Part shown: piece by piece, positions 33,477 to 43,174 of the stretch
Numbering within the stretch: the stretch's first letter is position 1
Layout of the letters: each line of letters opens with the position of its first letter
Origin: Bacteroidota bacterium
GTDB lineage: Bacteria; Bacteroidota; Rhodothermia; Balneolales; HLUCCA01
Direction: 5' to 3'
NCBI GenBank assembly: GCA_020832235.1
Contig: JAFIEZ010000008.1
Location: 222,420 to 286,419 of the forward strand
Length of the DNA: 64,000 nucleotides
Translations under genes and position numbers: made by a program
The notes under the pieces: generated by a model
What the model saw: the letters and a program-made list of their open reading frames with translations, nothing else
Database searches by the model: none
Told to the model about the DNA's origin: nothing

Positions 33477-34724
33477 TTACTTGCGGATGTCGTTCAAAAA
33501 ATCGCCACTGTGCGGATCCAGCCGAAGCTCGTGACCCATTTTATCACGCTTGGTTTTCATATAATCCATATTTTCGGGATAGGTAGGCACCTCAATAGGC
33601 ACCCGCTCCACCATCTCCAGTCCATAGCCCTGAAGTCCTACTCGCTTAGCCGGATTATTCGTCATCAGGCGCATCTTCGTAATACCCAGCGACCTCAAAA
33701 TCTGCGCGCCAACGCCATAATCCCGTAAATCGGCCTTGAAACCCAGCGCCACATTCGCCTCGATGGTATCCATGCCCTGCTCCTGCAGCTTATACGCCCG
33801 GAGCTTGTTGATCAGTCCAATGCCACGACCTTCCTGATTCATATACAGCACCACACCCTTGCCCTCACGCTCCACCTGCAGCAGGGCCGCATGCAGCTGC
33901 TCCCCGCAATCACAGCGTTTCGATCCGAAAATGTCCCCCGTAACACACAAACTGTGCACCCGCACCAAAACAGGCTCGTCAGGCTCCCAGGTACCTTTAA
34001 CCAGCGCCAGATGATTTCCACCACTTAAAAGCTCTTCAAAAGCATGAATCTGAAAATCACCATACACGGTCGGGAGCTTCACATTCACCGCTTCCTTCAC
34101 CAGCGACTCCTTCTGCATGCGGTAGGCGATGAGGTCTTTGATGGTGATTAATTTCATATCAAAGCGTCTGGCCACGTTAACCAGATCCGGCAGACGAGCC
34201 ATACTGCCATCGTCATTCATGATTTCACAAATCACCCCGGCAGGCTGCAGACCGGAAAGACGGGCCAGGTCGATGGAAGCCTCGGTATGACCGGCGCGTC
34301 GCAGCACACCACCCTGCACACCAATCAAGGGGAAAATATGTCCGGGCCGGCGAAAATCGTCGGCTCTCGACTTCGAGTTGATCAGCGCTTTGATGGTATT
34401 TGCCCGGTCGGAGGCGCTGATCCCTGTTGTGGTACCCTCCCGCGCATCCACCGACACGGTAAACGCCGTTTCCATGGCATCGGTATTATGCTCAACCATA
34501 CGGTCAAGCTTCAGATCATAAGCCCGCTCACGCGTTATCGGCACGCAGATGAGTCCGCGACCGTGCGTTGCCATCAGGTTCACCGCCGCCGGCGTCACCA
34601 GCTCGGCCGCCATCACAAAATCCCCCTCGTTTTCACGATCCTCATCGTCAACTACAATGATAATCTTGCCGTTTCGGATGTCTTCCAGAGCCGATTCTAT
34701 CGTATTGAATTCAATTTTTTCCAT
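33477..34724 (-). CDS. ribBA: Bifunctional 3,4-dihydroxy-2-butanone-4-phosphate synthase/GTP cyclohydrolase II
   Basis: [56 protein letters not shown]. Confidence 0.96.
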   Translation of the reverse strand: MEKIEFNTIESALEDIRNGKIIIVVDDEDRENEGDFVMAAELVTPAAVNLMATHGRGLICVPITRERAYDLKLDRMVEHNTDAMETAFTVSVDAREGTTTGISASDRANTIKALINSKSRADDFRRPGHIFPLIGVQGGVLRRAGHTEASIDLARLSGLQPAGVICEIMNDDGSMARLPDLVNVARRFDMKLITIKDLIAYRMQKESLVKEAVNVKLPTVYGDFQIHAFEELLSGGNHLALVKGTWEPDEPVLVRVHSLCVTGDIFGSKRCDCGEQLHAALLQVEREGKGVVLYMNQEGRGIGLINKLRAYKLQEQGMDTIEANVALGFKADLRDYGVGAQILRSLGITKMRLMTNNPAKRVGLQGYGLEMVERVPIEVPTYPENMDYMKTKRDKMGHELRLDPHSGDFLNDIRK

Positions 34725-34923
34725 GTTACAGGAAGTCGGGGGATTTTTATAATAATGGATGTGCCGTGGAAACCGAAACTACCAATGTGCAACCATCGCC
34801 GCACAAAAAACAGATGCCACAGATGAAAAACACGGCGATTACACCTGTATGCCGATGCCGTCTGCCTCCGGCAAACCGGTTAACTATCTGCCAAAAACAG
34901 ACCGCAGGGCCGAACCGTTCAGC

Positions 34924-35232
34924 TTACGCCAGCTTCTCTGGATTTACATCCACCACAGCCGACTTCAGCAAGCGAACCTTCACATCTTTGTCCACCTCCA
35001 TCATCACAGAGCCTTCCTCAATGCTGAGCACCGTGCCCACCAGTCCGCCGGAAGTAACCACTTTATCGCCTTTTTTCAGCTCGGTTACTTTTTTCTGAAT
35101 TTCCTTCTGACGCTTCGACTGCGGACGAATAATGAAAAGATAAAATACCAGGAACAGGGCTACCAGGAAGAAAAGGCTTTCAAAACCGCCGCCTTGCTCA
35201 GGATTGCCCATAAAAAAGAATAAGAATGTCAT
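34924..35232 (-). CDS. yajC: Preprotein translocase subunit YajC
   Basis: YLFIIRPQSKRQKEIQKKVTELKKGDKVVTSGGLVGTV. Confidence 0.93.
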   Translation of the reverse strand: MTFLFFFMGNPEQGGGFESLFFLVALFLVFYLFIIRPQSKRQKEIQKKVTELKKGDKVVTSGGLVGTVLSIEEGSVMMEVDKDVKVRLLKSAVVDVNPEKLA

Positions 35233-35429
35233 GATGTTGATAAGGTTAAAATCAGATTTTGTTTAGATGTGGCAAAGATACAGCTTTTTGTCAATTTCTG
35301 TGGAGACAACCAATCTAATACCTAAATCCATACTTCAAAACAATAGATCGTCTTCTTTCCATGCCAAAATCGGCAAATCACGCTGGCACCTACTCCGCTT
35401 GAAAACGCCGGCAAAGTCCTGCCGCAAAG

Positions 35430-36884
35430 CTACATCCTCGTTCGCAAGAAAAGATAAATCAACACCGAGAGCACCGCAGACAGGATGTAAGCCCCCACAT
35501 AACCCGCAAAAACAAACAAGGTCGACATCATCACCGGTCCCAGCGTTTGTCCGGCCCGCAGCACCATCCCATTCACCGAAAGCACCCCGCCGCGCTGCTC
35601 TGGCCGCACCGCATTGGCAATAAGGGTCTGAATATTCGGATTATTAATGCCAATGGCGAAACCAAACAGAATACACGGAATCATAATCAGCCACTCATTG
35701 GGCATCATCGGAATCATGAGCAAACTGGCCGCCACCATCAAATACGAAATAAGCAAGAGCTCCAGCGTCTTGAAAAACATCGAAAGGTAGCCCAGCAGTA
35801 CTCCCGAAATCAGATTTCCCAGCGACATACTCGCAATAATGAGTCCAATCACCAGCGCACTCGAGCTGAAATAATGCTCCAGATAAAACGGCATAAACGT
35901 GAGGATGGGACCGTAAATCAGCATAAACGTTGAAGTACTCAGCAGGAACATGATGCGGATTTTTCGCGAGCTGAGCGTACGATGAACGCTTTTCAGGTAG
36001 GTAGGCACGTGGATGTTCCTGCGGGGAGGAGGGAGTTTCAGCTTGAAAAGCACCAGCAGCGCCGTAGGCACAGCCAGAATGGGCAGCAGAAACGGATACC
36101 GCCAGCCGATGATGCTCAAGGCACCCCCAATAGCGGGATAAACCGCAGCCCCAAAACTCACCACACCGGAGTTGTAACCCAAAGCTGCCGTTCGATCATT
36201 ACCATGAAACACATCACTGATGATGGTCACGTTCATCGCTCCCAGCGAAGCTGCGCCAATCCCCTGCAGAAAACGCAGGATGAGCAACGTTTTAAAATCC
36301 GGCGCGAAAAAACAGGCCGTTCCGGCAACGGCAAAAAGCAGCAGGATGGGGATAAGCACGCGTTTCCGACCGTACAAATCGCCCAAAACCCCGAAAATAG
36401 GTGTGAGGAAGACGCCCGGCAGCGTGAAAATGATAATCAGCAACGAAGCCTGATCGGGCGTTACACCAAATTGATCGCTGATCATGGGCAGGATGGGGGT
36501 CACACTGGCCACACCCATAATTCCCGTGAGCGTTACCCCGAAAACGATGTGCAAAGAAGGACTTTTCAGCACCCCCATACGCGGGGATTCGCGTTGTTTC
36601 GGCTGACCTGAACCCGCGTGTGTGCGTGAGCTGCCCCCTTGGTGGGATGCCAAATTCTGATGAAAACCCGATCCCGCGTGCGTACGTGAGCCGACTGCCA
36701 GAACATTGTCCCGCGCTGCAGCATTGTCCGAACGATTGATGGACCCCTTACTTTCTGCGCCGGAAACGCCCACAGGGGAGTCCCCCTGGTCCGAGACCTT
36801 ATCGGAATCCCTGCTGCTTCCACCCGAAACATCAGGCTTGTCCGGCCGACCGGAATCACGCGTAGAATGAGAATTTTCCTGCAT
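35430..36884 (-). CDS. MFS transporter with long Ser/Asp/Gly-rich N-terminal extension
   Basis: GVFLTPIFGVLGDLYGRKRVLI MFS motif, 12-TM pattern; start could be internal at 36578. Confidence 0.87.
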   Translation of the reverse strand: MQENSHSTRDSGRPDKPDVSGGSSRDSDKVSDQGDSPVGVSGAESKGSINRSDNAAARDNVLAVGSRTHAGSGFHQNLASHQGGSSRTHAGSGQPKQRESPRMGVLKSPSLHIVFGVTLTGIMGVASVTPILPMISDQFGVTPDQASLLIIIFTLPGVFLTPIFGVLGDLYGRKRVLIPILLLFAVAGTACFFAPDFKTLLILRFLQGIGAASLGAMNVTIISDVFHGNDRTAALGYNSGVVSFGAAVYPAIGGALSIIGWRYPFLLPILAVPTALLVLFKLKLPPPRRNIHVPTYLKSVHRTLSSRKIRIMFLLSTSTFMLIYGPILTFMPFYLEHYFSSSALVIGLIIASMSLGNLISGVLLGYLSMFFKTLELLLISYLMVAASLLMIPMMPNEWLIMIPCILFGFAIGINNPNIQTLIANAVRPEQRGGVLSVNGMVLRAGQTLGPVMMSTLFVFAGYVGAYILSAVLSVLIYLFLRTRM

Positions 36885-37013
36885 CCGCTAAATGTACACA
36901 AAATAGCACCTATTCGACATCCATTTACCCCACAGAAAATGTCAGGTTACGCAAAAATTACAGCGAGGGATTCGAACGCTGCAGGCAGGAGGGAGGCTTA
37001 TGATGGTCTACCA

Positions 37014-37053
37014 AAACAAAAAAAGCCCTGTAAACGGTTAATTTACAGGGCTT
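37014..37053 (-). terminator. Rho-independent terminator after tRNA-Val
   Basis: Minus strand AAAGCCCTGTAAA-TTAACCG-TTTACAGGGCTTTTTTT. Confidence 0.88.
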
Positions 37054-37062
37054 TAAACGGTG

Positions 37063-37137
37063 TGGGCGCTAAGGGACTCGAACCCCTGACCCCCTGCTTG
37101 TAAGGCAGGTGCTCTAAACCAACTGAGCTAAGCGCCC
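37063..37137 (-). tRNA. tRNA-Val (TAC anticodon)
   Basis: Minus strand GGGCGCTTAGCTCAGTTGGTTTAGAGCACCTGCCTTACAAGCAGGGGGTCAGGGGTTCGAGTCCCTTAGCGCCCA; cloverleaf by eye. Confidence 0.95.
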
Positions 37138-37230
37138 GTTTTGTTCAAGGCCTCAAATATACGAAGCCTGAATATCACAAAGCAAGAGAAAAAAAAGAAG
37201 TGCTAAAAAAAGGTTGTTCGAGAGGCCGGC

Positions 37231-37602
37231 TTACTCGCCGAAAATACCTTCAATTTGTTTTTGCAGCCTGTCCGACTCAATAGGTTTGATGATATACCCT
37301 GCCGGACCGGTTTTACTGGCACGTTCGCGTGTATTCGGATCAGAGTTTCCGGTTATATAAATCACCGGAATCGTCGTGTGTTTGTTGATTTCGGTCATGG
37401 TTTCAATACCATCCAGCTCTCCGTTAATTTTGATATCCATCAAAATTAAATCAACATCCCCTTGTTTAACCCGCTCAATAGCCGCCAGACCGTTCGAGAC
37501 CTTACCCACAACCATATAGCCCAGTTTCTTTACCTGCTTTTCAATAAGCATTGCAATAATAAACTCGTCTTCTACAATCAAAATATTTTTCATAAATCTC
37601 AA
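37231..37602 (-). CDS. Single-domain response regulator
   Basis: ILIVEDEFIIAMLIE, DLILMDIKING, VIYITGNSD, KTGPAGYIIKPI. Confidence 0.92.
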   Translation of the reverse strand: MRFMKNILIVEDEFIIAMLIEKQVKKLGYMVVGKVSNGLAAIERVKQGDVDLILMDIKINGELDGIETMTEINKHTTIPVIYITGNSDPNTRERASKTGPAGYIIKPIESDRLQKQIEGIFGE

Positions 37603-37808
37603 ATCTCAGAGGGCTTGTAATCCGTATACAAAGTGGCTTTGAGCTCGTAATAATGCTTACACACAGCCTGATTCAGATACCTTTCCAGCATACTTCAATA
37701 TACGTCACATACTTGCGATAAAACAATCAGTTAATGCGCATGATTGATAGGAAATGTAGCAGGCCAGTATTCGTGAGGCAGACTGATATTAAAAATTGCA
37801 GGCTAATA

Positions 37809-39128
37809 TTAACGAGGCAGACCGATATAAAAAGTTGCGCCCATGCCGGGCTTGGATGATATCTTTACCGTGCCCCCATGTCGATTTATAATACGACGCA
37901 CAACGGCCAGACCAATGCCAAAACCCGGATATTCATCATCCTGCACCAAACGCCTGAATGGTCGGAATAAATCTTTGGACTGGTCCATATGAATTCCAAT
38001 TCCATTGTCTTTTATATAAAACTCCAGGCGGTCTTCAAATGGTGTGCAACCCACTTCAATCTTAGGATGGGGAACTTTCGAAGAAAACTTAATCGCATTA
38101 GACAGTAGATTATCGAACATAATTTTAAATAATCGCTTATCTGCATATGCGTATATATCACTATCCAGATCTACATGGATATTTCCATTGTTCATATTCG
38201 CCACTGCTTCACGAACCAGCTCAGACATATCCACATGCTCCATTTCCAGTCCGGACTGTGTTACCTTCGACAATCGTAACAAATCATCAATCAGCTGAGC
38301 CATTTTGTCGGCTGCATTCCGCACTCTTTTAAGGTATAAATTGGATGACTCGCTCAAGCTATTGGCGGTATCATGATGAATAGCTTCCGAAAACGACTGA
38401 ACCGCTCGAACCGGAGCCTTAAGATCATGAGAAACACTGTACGTAAAGGCTTCCAACTCCTCGTTGGTGATTTCCAAATCCCTCGTACGTAAAGCCACTT
38501 CCCGTTCCAGATGTTCCGTTAGCTTTCTTACCTGCTCCTTATTAATCAGTTCAGCAGTTACATCCCGAAACTGAAATAAAAACGCGCTGGAATGATAGAA
38601 CTCCATACGCCTGTACGTTAACTCAAGGGTAATCTGACTCCCGTTCTTCTTACGAAACTCAATAATTTCAGGAATCTGACTGTCTGAGTGCTTCAGATAC
38701 GTTTGCAGCATATCCAACTCAGAAGGTAATATCAAATCGGTCAGCTTAAGCCGCGACAATTCCGCAGCACTATACCCGAGCATACCTCCGAAATTCAGGT
38801 TATGCGCAACGATATGCAGAGATTCCCTTTGCACAACAGCCGTTGGATTGGGATTATTTAAAAAAAGCTCCTCATAATGCTGCTCGGTGACCCTCAACTC
38901 CTCAGCATGCTTCAAAATGGACTGCTTATACAGATTCACCAGCAGATACAAAGGAATGGCCGTCACAACTACATAGACCCAGCCTTTGTAGGTTTGCATC
39001 GTAGTAAGCAGCTCCGGATTATCAGTAAGTCCGGCAACCCAGTTATCAGAAAAAAGAATCCAGACTACCCCGGCAATCAGGTACAAAAGCGCGATAGAGG
39101 CCGGATTAATAAGCTTATTGAAAGACAT
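37809..39128 (-). CDS. Membrane PAS-domain sensor histidine kinase
   Basis: Two TM helices, PAS, FTYSVSHDLKAPVRA H-box, DNLLSNAIKFS, GFGIGLAVVRRI. Confidence 0.93.
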   Translation of the reverse strand: MSFNKLINPASIALLYLIAGVVWILFSDNWVAGLTDNPELLTTMQTYKGWVYVVVTAIPLYLLVNLYKQSILKHAEELRVTEQHYEELFLNNPNPTAVVQRESLHIVAHNLNFGGMLGYSAAELSRLKLTDLILPSELDMLQTYLKHSDSQIPEIIEFRKKNGSQITLELTYRRMEFYHSSAFLFQFRDVTAELINKEQVRKLTEHLEREVALRTRDLEITNEELEAFTYSVSHDLKAPVRAVQSFSEAIHHDTANSLSESSNLYLKRVRNAADKMAQLIDDLLRLSKVTQSGLEMEHVDMSELVREAVANMNNGNIHVDLDSDIYAYADKRLFKIMFDNLLSNAIKFSSKVPHPKIEVGCTPFEDRLEFYIKDNGIGIHMDQSKDLFRPFRRLVQDDEYPGFGIGLAVVRRIINRHGGTVKISSKPGMGATFYIGLPR

Positions 39129-39324
39129 GAACTTGACGACTGAGCAAGAGTTTTAAACTCATGAAATTATATCGTTTCGCTGTACGGTTACTATACTTAA
39201 TATAGCATAATGCACGCAATTAACAAGAGATGCTCATTGCCAGCATGGCGACTGCGCCATGAATAGGCGGGGTGCCTGACGGACGGATTTCACGTGCTTA
39301 GGTGCCTGATGGCTATTTTTCTGA

Positions 39325-39464
39325 TGGATGTATATAGGCGGATGCCTATCTGAGGTTGCGTATATGAGGATGTAAATCGCTGGATTCAGATAAATGGATG
39401 CACATTGGAAAATGCAGATAGCTGGATGCGCATAGGAGAATGCACGTAGATGGATGTATATCAT
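39325..39464 (+). repeat. Degenerate 14-bp-period tandem array, 10 units
   Basis: tggatgtatatagg/cggatgcctatctg/aggttgcgtatatg/aggatgtaaatcgc/tggattcagataaa/tggatgcacattgg/aaaatgcagatagc/tggatgcgcatagg/agaatgcacgtaga/tggatgtatatcat. Confidence 0.88.
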
Positions 39465-39525
39465 TTGCGACACAAAAGCTGTCAAAAAATATCCAAGCTC
39501 CCGAAAACAAAACTTCAGCGCATAA

Positions 39526-39558
39526 AAAAAGCCTTGACCGTTCCCGGATCAAGGCTTA
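39526..39558 (-). terminator. Rho-independent terminator after tRNA-Lys
   Basis: Minus strand AAGCCTTGA-TCCGGGAACGG-TCAAGGCTTTTTTT. Confidence 0.85.
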
Positions 39559-39571
39559 ATGTATTTGGTTA

Positions 39572-39647
39572 TGGTGAAAGGGGTGGGGCTCGAACCCACG
39601 ACCTACGGCTTAAAAGGCCGCTGCTCTACCGACTGAGCTACCCTTTC
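39572..39647 (-). tRNA. tRNA-Lys (TTT anticodon), CCA encoded
   Basis: Minus strand GAAAGGGTAGCTCAGTCGGTAGAGCAGCGGCCTTTTAAGCCGTAGGTCGTGGGTTCGAGCCCCACCCCTTTCACCA. Confidence 0.95.
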
Positions 39648-39773
39648 ATGGCAAATCAATTTCTCAACTTGCGAAGATTCGAAATATACGGAGGGATGCC
39701 CCTTTTACGCAAGAACTTTTTGAAAAAAGTGAGCAGGTATTTCGAATTATGAGAGCCTGTTTACCCCGCTAGC

Positions 39774-40166
39774 TCACAGTTTCTGTCGAATAGCCGCTGC
39801 GATAGCCTGCATCTCCTCAGCGGTAAACGACTCCTTCTTCCCCAGGCTGAAACCCTTGCGATCGGGATACATGGGAATGAGATGCACATGCGCGTGCGGT
39901 ACTTCAAGTCCCTCTACGATGATGCCGGTACGCACCGGACGAAACGCTGCATCCAGGGCGCGGGCAATGGGCTGGGCGAATTGCAGGAGTCCGCCAAGCA
40001 CGTCAGGGGGCAGATCGAAGATATAGTCCACCTCCAGTTTCGGCACCACCAGGGTATGTCCTTTTGCAGCCGGATTGATATCTAAAAATGCGTAATACTG
40101 ATCGTTTTCGGCGATTTTATAACTCGGGATGTCGCCGTTGATGATCTTCGTGAATATCGTTGCCAT
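39774..40166 (-). CDS. HIT family protein
   Basis: FTKIINGDIPSYKIAENDQYYAFLDINPAAKGHTLVVPK and HAHVHLIP. Confidence 0.94.
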   Translation of the reverse strand: MATIFTKIINGDIPSYKIAENDQYYAFLDINPAAKGHTLVVPKLEVDYIFDLPPDVLGGLLQFAQPIARALDAAFRPVRTGIIVEGLEVPHAHVHLIPMYPDRKGFSLGKKESFTAEEMQAIAAAIRQKL

Positions 40167-40234
40167 TGTGTCGTACGTTTGTTACTTTCGGAATTGAACA
40201 CACAAAATAGAAAGATTATGCTCACGCACAAAGG

Positions 40235-42667
40235 CTACTCCACCGTCACGCTTTTCGCCAGATTGCGCGGCATATCCACGTTGCATTTTCGTCCGATCGC
40301 GATGTGGTACGACAACAACTGCAACGGAATAACCGAAAGCAGCGGCGTGACCGCATCATGACAATGCGGCACGGTAATCATATATTCCGATAGTCCGGCC
40401 ACAGCGGCGTTATCGGGCGTGGTGATGGATATAATCCGTCCCTTCCGCGCGCGAACCTCCTCAATATTGGAGATCATCTTTTCATTCACGTGATCGGCCG
40501 TGGCCAGCACCACCACCGGCATGTGCTCATCAATGAGCGCGATAGGACCGTGTTTCATCTCCGCGGCGGGATAACCCTCGGCGTGAATGTAGCTGATTTC
40601 CTTCAGTTTAAGCGCACCCTCAAGCGCCACAGGGAAATTATAGCTCCTGCCCAGATACAGGAAGTTCGGGGCATAGGTAAAGGTCCGCGACATCTCCGCA
40701 ATCGCATCGTTCTGGGTCAGAATTTCGCTGATTTTCTCCGGCACCGCCGCCAGATCGCGCACAATCGCCGCAAATTCCTCGGGATCCAGCGTTCCCCGAT
40801 GCTGCGCCAGGTGCAACGCAATCATCGTAAGCACCGTAACCTGAGCCGTAAACGCCTTGGTAGAAGCCACTCCGATTTCCGGACCGGCATGGATATACAC
40901 CCCCGCATCGGTCTCGCGGGCGATGGTACTTCCCACCACATTCACCACGCCGATTACCGTAGCGCCCTTGCCCTTGGCCTCACGAAGCGCAGCCAGGGTA
41001 TCGGCCGTCTCGCCCGACTGCGACACCACAATCAGCACGTCATCCGACTCAATAATAGGATCGCTGTAGCGGAATTCCGAGGCGTAAGCCACCTCTACCG
41101 GAATCCGCGCCAGCGCCTCGATCAGGTACTCGCCCACCAGGGCCGAATGCCAGCTTGTTCCACAAGCCGCAATCAAAATCCGCCGCGCACTCAGCAGCTT
41201 ATCCATCACCGGTTCGAGTCCGCCCAGCTGCACCCGGCCTTCCTCCACCAGGAGTCGACCACGCATACAGTCCGACAGCGCCCGGGGCTGCTCAAAAATC
41301 TCTTTCAGCATGAAATGCTCGTACCCGCCCTTCTCAATCTGCTCCAGATCCATGGCCAGCTCATGCACTTCCTTGCGGATAGGCACGTTGCGTGTGGTAC
41401 GCACCTCATAACCCGTAGGCGTAACCACCGCCATTTCCTCATCATCGAGATAAACCACATGCTGGGTGTACTCGATAATCGGCGAGGCATCGGATGCCAC
41501 GAAAAACTCATTCTCGCCCACGCCCAACAGCAGGGGCGAACCCTTCCGTGCAGCAATAAGTGAGCCGGGCAGGTCCTTATGCACAATCACGATACCATAC
41601 GTGCCTTCTACCTGACTTAATGCCTGTTGCACGGCCGTAACAAAATCTTCGTCAATTACCTTATCAATTTCCTCAATAAGGTGAGCCAGTACCTCGGTAT
41701 CGGTCTGGGATGCAAATACATGGCCTTTGCGCTCGAGTTCTTTGCGCAGCGTGGCGTAATTCTCGATAATTCCATTGTGAACAAGGGCAAAATCCCCGCT
41801 ATTTCCGGTGTGCGGATGCGCATTCACATCGTTCGGCTCGCCGTGCGTGGCCCAGCGCGTATGTCCGAGCGCGGCCCAAACCTCATTTCCGTTGTGCTGC
41901 GTGCCCGATGTATTCACAAAATGTGAATCCGGGTGCAGAATGTTCACCCCGAAACGGGCGTGGGTGGCACCTTCTTTCGTTGCCGCCCTCGACCCGTCGT
42001 TCAAAATCTCGGTGTCGCCTCTGCGCGGCTCCTCGTCCCTTCCCGCCATGAGATCGGCCGGAAGCTCTCGGGGATCAATATGACTAAGGTCGACGTTGCT
42101 CAGGTCGGGTTCCATGTTCGGTGCCTCGTTACCCTCACCCGTTTCGGAACGTGGTTGTGTTTCGGAGCCTATTTCTGTTTCGGTTTCGGCACGGGTGTGT
42201 GCGAATTCATCTTCCTCGAAAATCGAAAGCTCGCGCGCTATGCCGTCGTTCTCGCCGTTTGTAGGTCCATTTCCATCACCAACATTCGATTCCTTGGCGT
42301 TGGATTCGGTGGAATGAGCGGAATCGGGTGATTCGGCATAGTCTAAAACGGGAGCTCCACTATGTTGAGCGGCTTTACTACTGGTGCGTGCTAAATCTGC
42401 ACTGCGCGCTAAATCTGCACTGCGTGCTAAATCTGCACCACGAGCCGCCTCCGACTCCCGCGCGAACGCGCCCTTGGCCATAGCGAACGTATCGGGAATC
42501 ATCGCCTCCAGCGCGGCCACCCTTCCTTTGGTCTTGAACACCTGCAACGAACCGTTAACGGCAGCAAATCCCGCCGAGTCATATCCCCGGTACTCCAGAC
42601 GCTTAAGTCCCTTGGTAATTACATCACGAGCGGGTCGACCGCCCACATAGCCTACGATTCCACACAT
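40235..42667 (-). CDS. glmS: Glutamine-fructose-6-phosphate transaminase (isomerizing) with large acidic insertion
   Basis: MCGIVGYVG N-terminus, LGHTRWATHGEPNDVNAHPH, SIS motifs, ends with NLAKSVTVE; 810 aa instead of about 610. Confidence 0.95.
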   Translation of the reverse strand: MCGIVGYVGGRPARDVITKGLKRLEYRGYDSAGFAAVNGSLQVFKTKGRVAALEAMIPDTFAMAKGAFARESEAARGADLARSADLARSADLARTSSKAAQHSGAPVLDYAESPDSAHSTESNAKESNVGDGNGPTNGENDGIARELSIFEEDEFAHTRAETETEIGSETQPRSETGEGNEAPNMEPDLSNVDLSHIDPRELPADLMAGRDEEPRRGDTEILNDGSRAATKEGATHARFGVNILHPDSHFVNTSGTQHNGNEVWAALGHTRWATHGEPNDVNAHPHTGNSGDFALVHNGIIENYATLRKELERKGHVFASQTDTEVLAHLIEEIDKVIDEDFVTAVQQALSQVEGTYGIVIVHKDLPGSLIAARKGSPLLLGVGENEFFVASDASPIIEYTQHVVYLDDEEMAVVTPTGYEVRTTRNVPIRKEVHELAMDLEQIEKGGYEHFMLKEIFEQPRALSDCMRGRLLVEEGRVQLGGLEPVMDKLLSARRILIAACGTSWHSALVGEYLIEALARIPVEVAYASEFRYSDPIIESDDVLIVVSQSGETADTLAALREAKGKGATVIGVVNVVGSTIARETDAGVYIHAGPEIGVASTKAFTAQVTVLTMIALHLAQHRGTLDPEEFAAIVRDLAAVPEKISEILTQNDAIAEMSRTFTYAPNFLYLGRSYNFPVALEGALKLKEISYIHAEGYPAAEMKHGPIALIDEHMPVVVLATADHVNEKMISNIEEVRARKGRIISITTPDNAAVAGLSEYMITVPHCHDAVTPLLSVIPLQLLSYHIAIGRKCNVDMPRNLAKSVTVE

Positions 42668-42797
42668 AAATATGCTCTCTCAAAAGGTTTAGACTGAATA
42701 CATTGCACTATTGCAATGCAACAATGAGTTCAATAATCGTACCAAAATTAGGGCTTTTGGTTCCGCTTAAAAATTCCAAACCGCTTTAGAACCCATA

Positions 42798-42850
42798 AAT
42801 ACGCCAATCTACGTACCTAATTTGCGTAAAAGTACGGATGTGTTTCATCC
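42798..42850 (+). repeat. Left copy of a ~50-bp imperfect direct repeat
   Basis: aaatacgccaatctacgtacctaatttgcgtaaaagtacggatgtgtttcatcc; matches 44223-44274. Confidence 0.8.
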
Positions 42851-42895
42851 AACTCCTGAAGAGCAGGGATCGTCCATACTACGCGGCTCATGATA

Positions 42896-43153
42896 TTATT
42901 CCAGCCAGCGTTTTAAATAAACCGTTGCTTCTTCATGACTTACCACGCGTCCCTCTGCGATGGCTTTCTCACCCCGGGCCAATCCTTCCAACAGGGTGAG
43001 TTTCTGCTGCATGTGTTCGAAATGTTCAACATCCACCAGGTAGGCTGAGGGCTGTCCATGCTCAGTTATGAGCACAGGTTCCCTGTGTTCCCTGATTTCT
43101 TTCAGGATTTTCGTTGCTTGTCGTTTTAACGTTGTAACTAATTCGGTTTTCAT
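42896..43153 (-). CDS. Phd/YefM family antitoxin, no toxin adjacent
   Basis: LKRQATKILKEIREHREPVLITEHGQPSAYLVDVEHFE. Confidence 0.88.
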   Translation of the reverse strand: MKTELVTTLKRQATKILKEIREHREPVLITEHGQPSAYLVDVEHFEHMQQKLTLLEGLARGEKAIAEGRVVSHEEATVYLKRWLE

Positions 43154-43174
43154 AGTGATACTAAAGTATCACTA
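43153..43174. promoter_or_regulatory. Inverted repeat operator at the start of the orphan Phd/YefM gene
   Basis: TAGTGATACT-AA-AGTATCACTA, 10-bp arms, abutting the start codon. Confidence 0.6.

Noticed and set aside
34725-34923. FMN riboswitch upstream of ribBA
   Set aside because: The conserved FMN aptamer core could not be found by eye; a covariance-model scan would settle it.
36940-37010. Possible tRNA remnant (gagggattcgaacgctgc)
   Set aside because: Only a T-loop-like string is present; no acceptor or anticodon stem could be drawn.
36867-37103. ORF on the + strand ending GVGAKGLEPLTPCL
   Set aside because: Antisense reading of tRNA-Val; the GAxGLEPLTPCL string is a common artefact of translating tRNA genes.
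39234-39552. Minus-strand ORFs with repeating YIHL/ICIF-like motifs
   Set aside because: Produced by the 14-bp tandem array, whose period is not a multiple of 3; two overlapping frames give similar repeats.
39450-39752. ORF containing GERGGARTHDLRLKRPLLYRLSYPF
   Set aside because: Antisense reading of tRNA-Lys; classic spurious ORF.
40490-41563. 357-aa + strand ORF inside glmS
   Set aside because: Antisense to a well-conserved gene; His/Arg-rich composition expected of the opposite strand of high-GC coding DNA.
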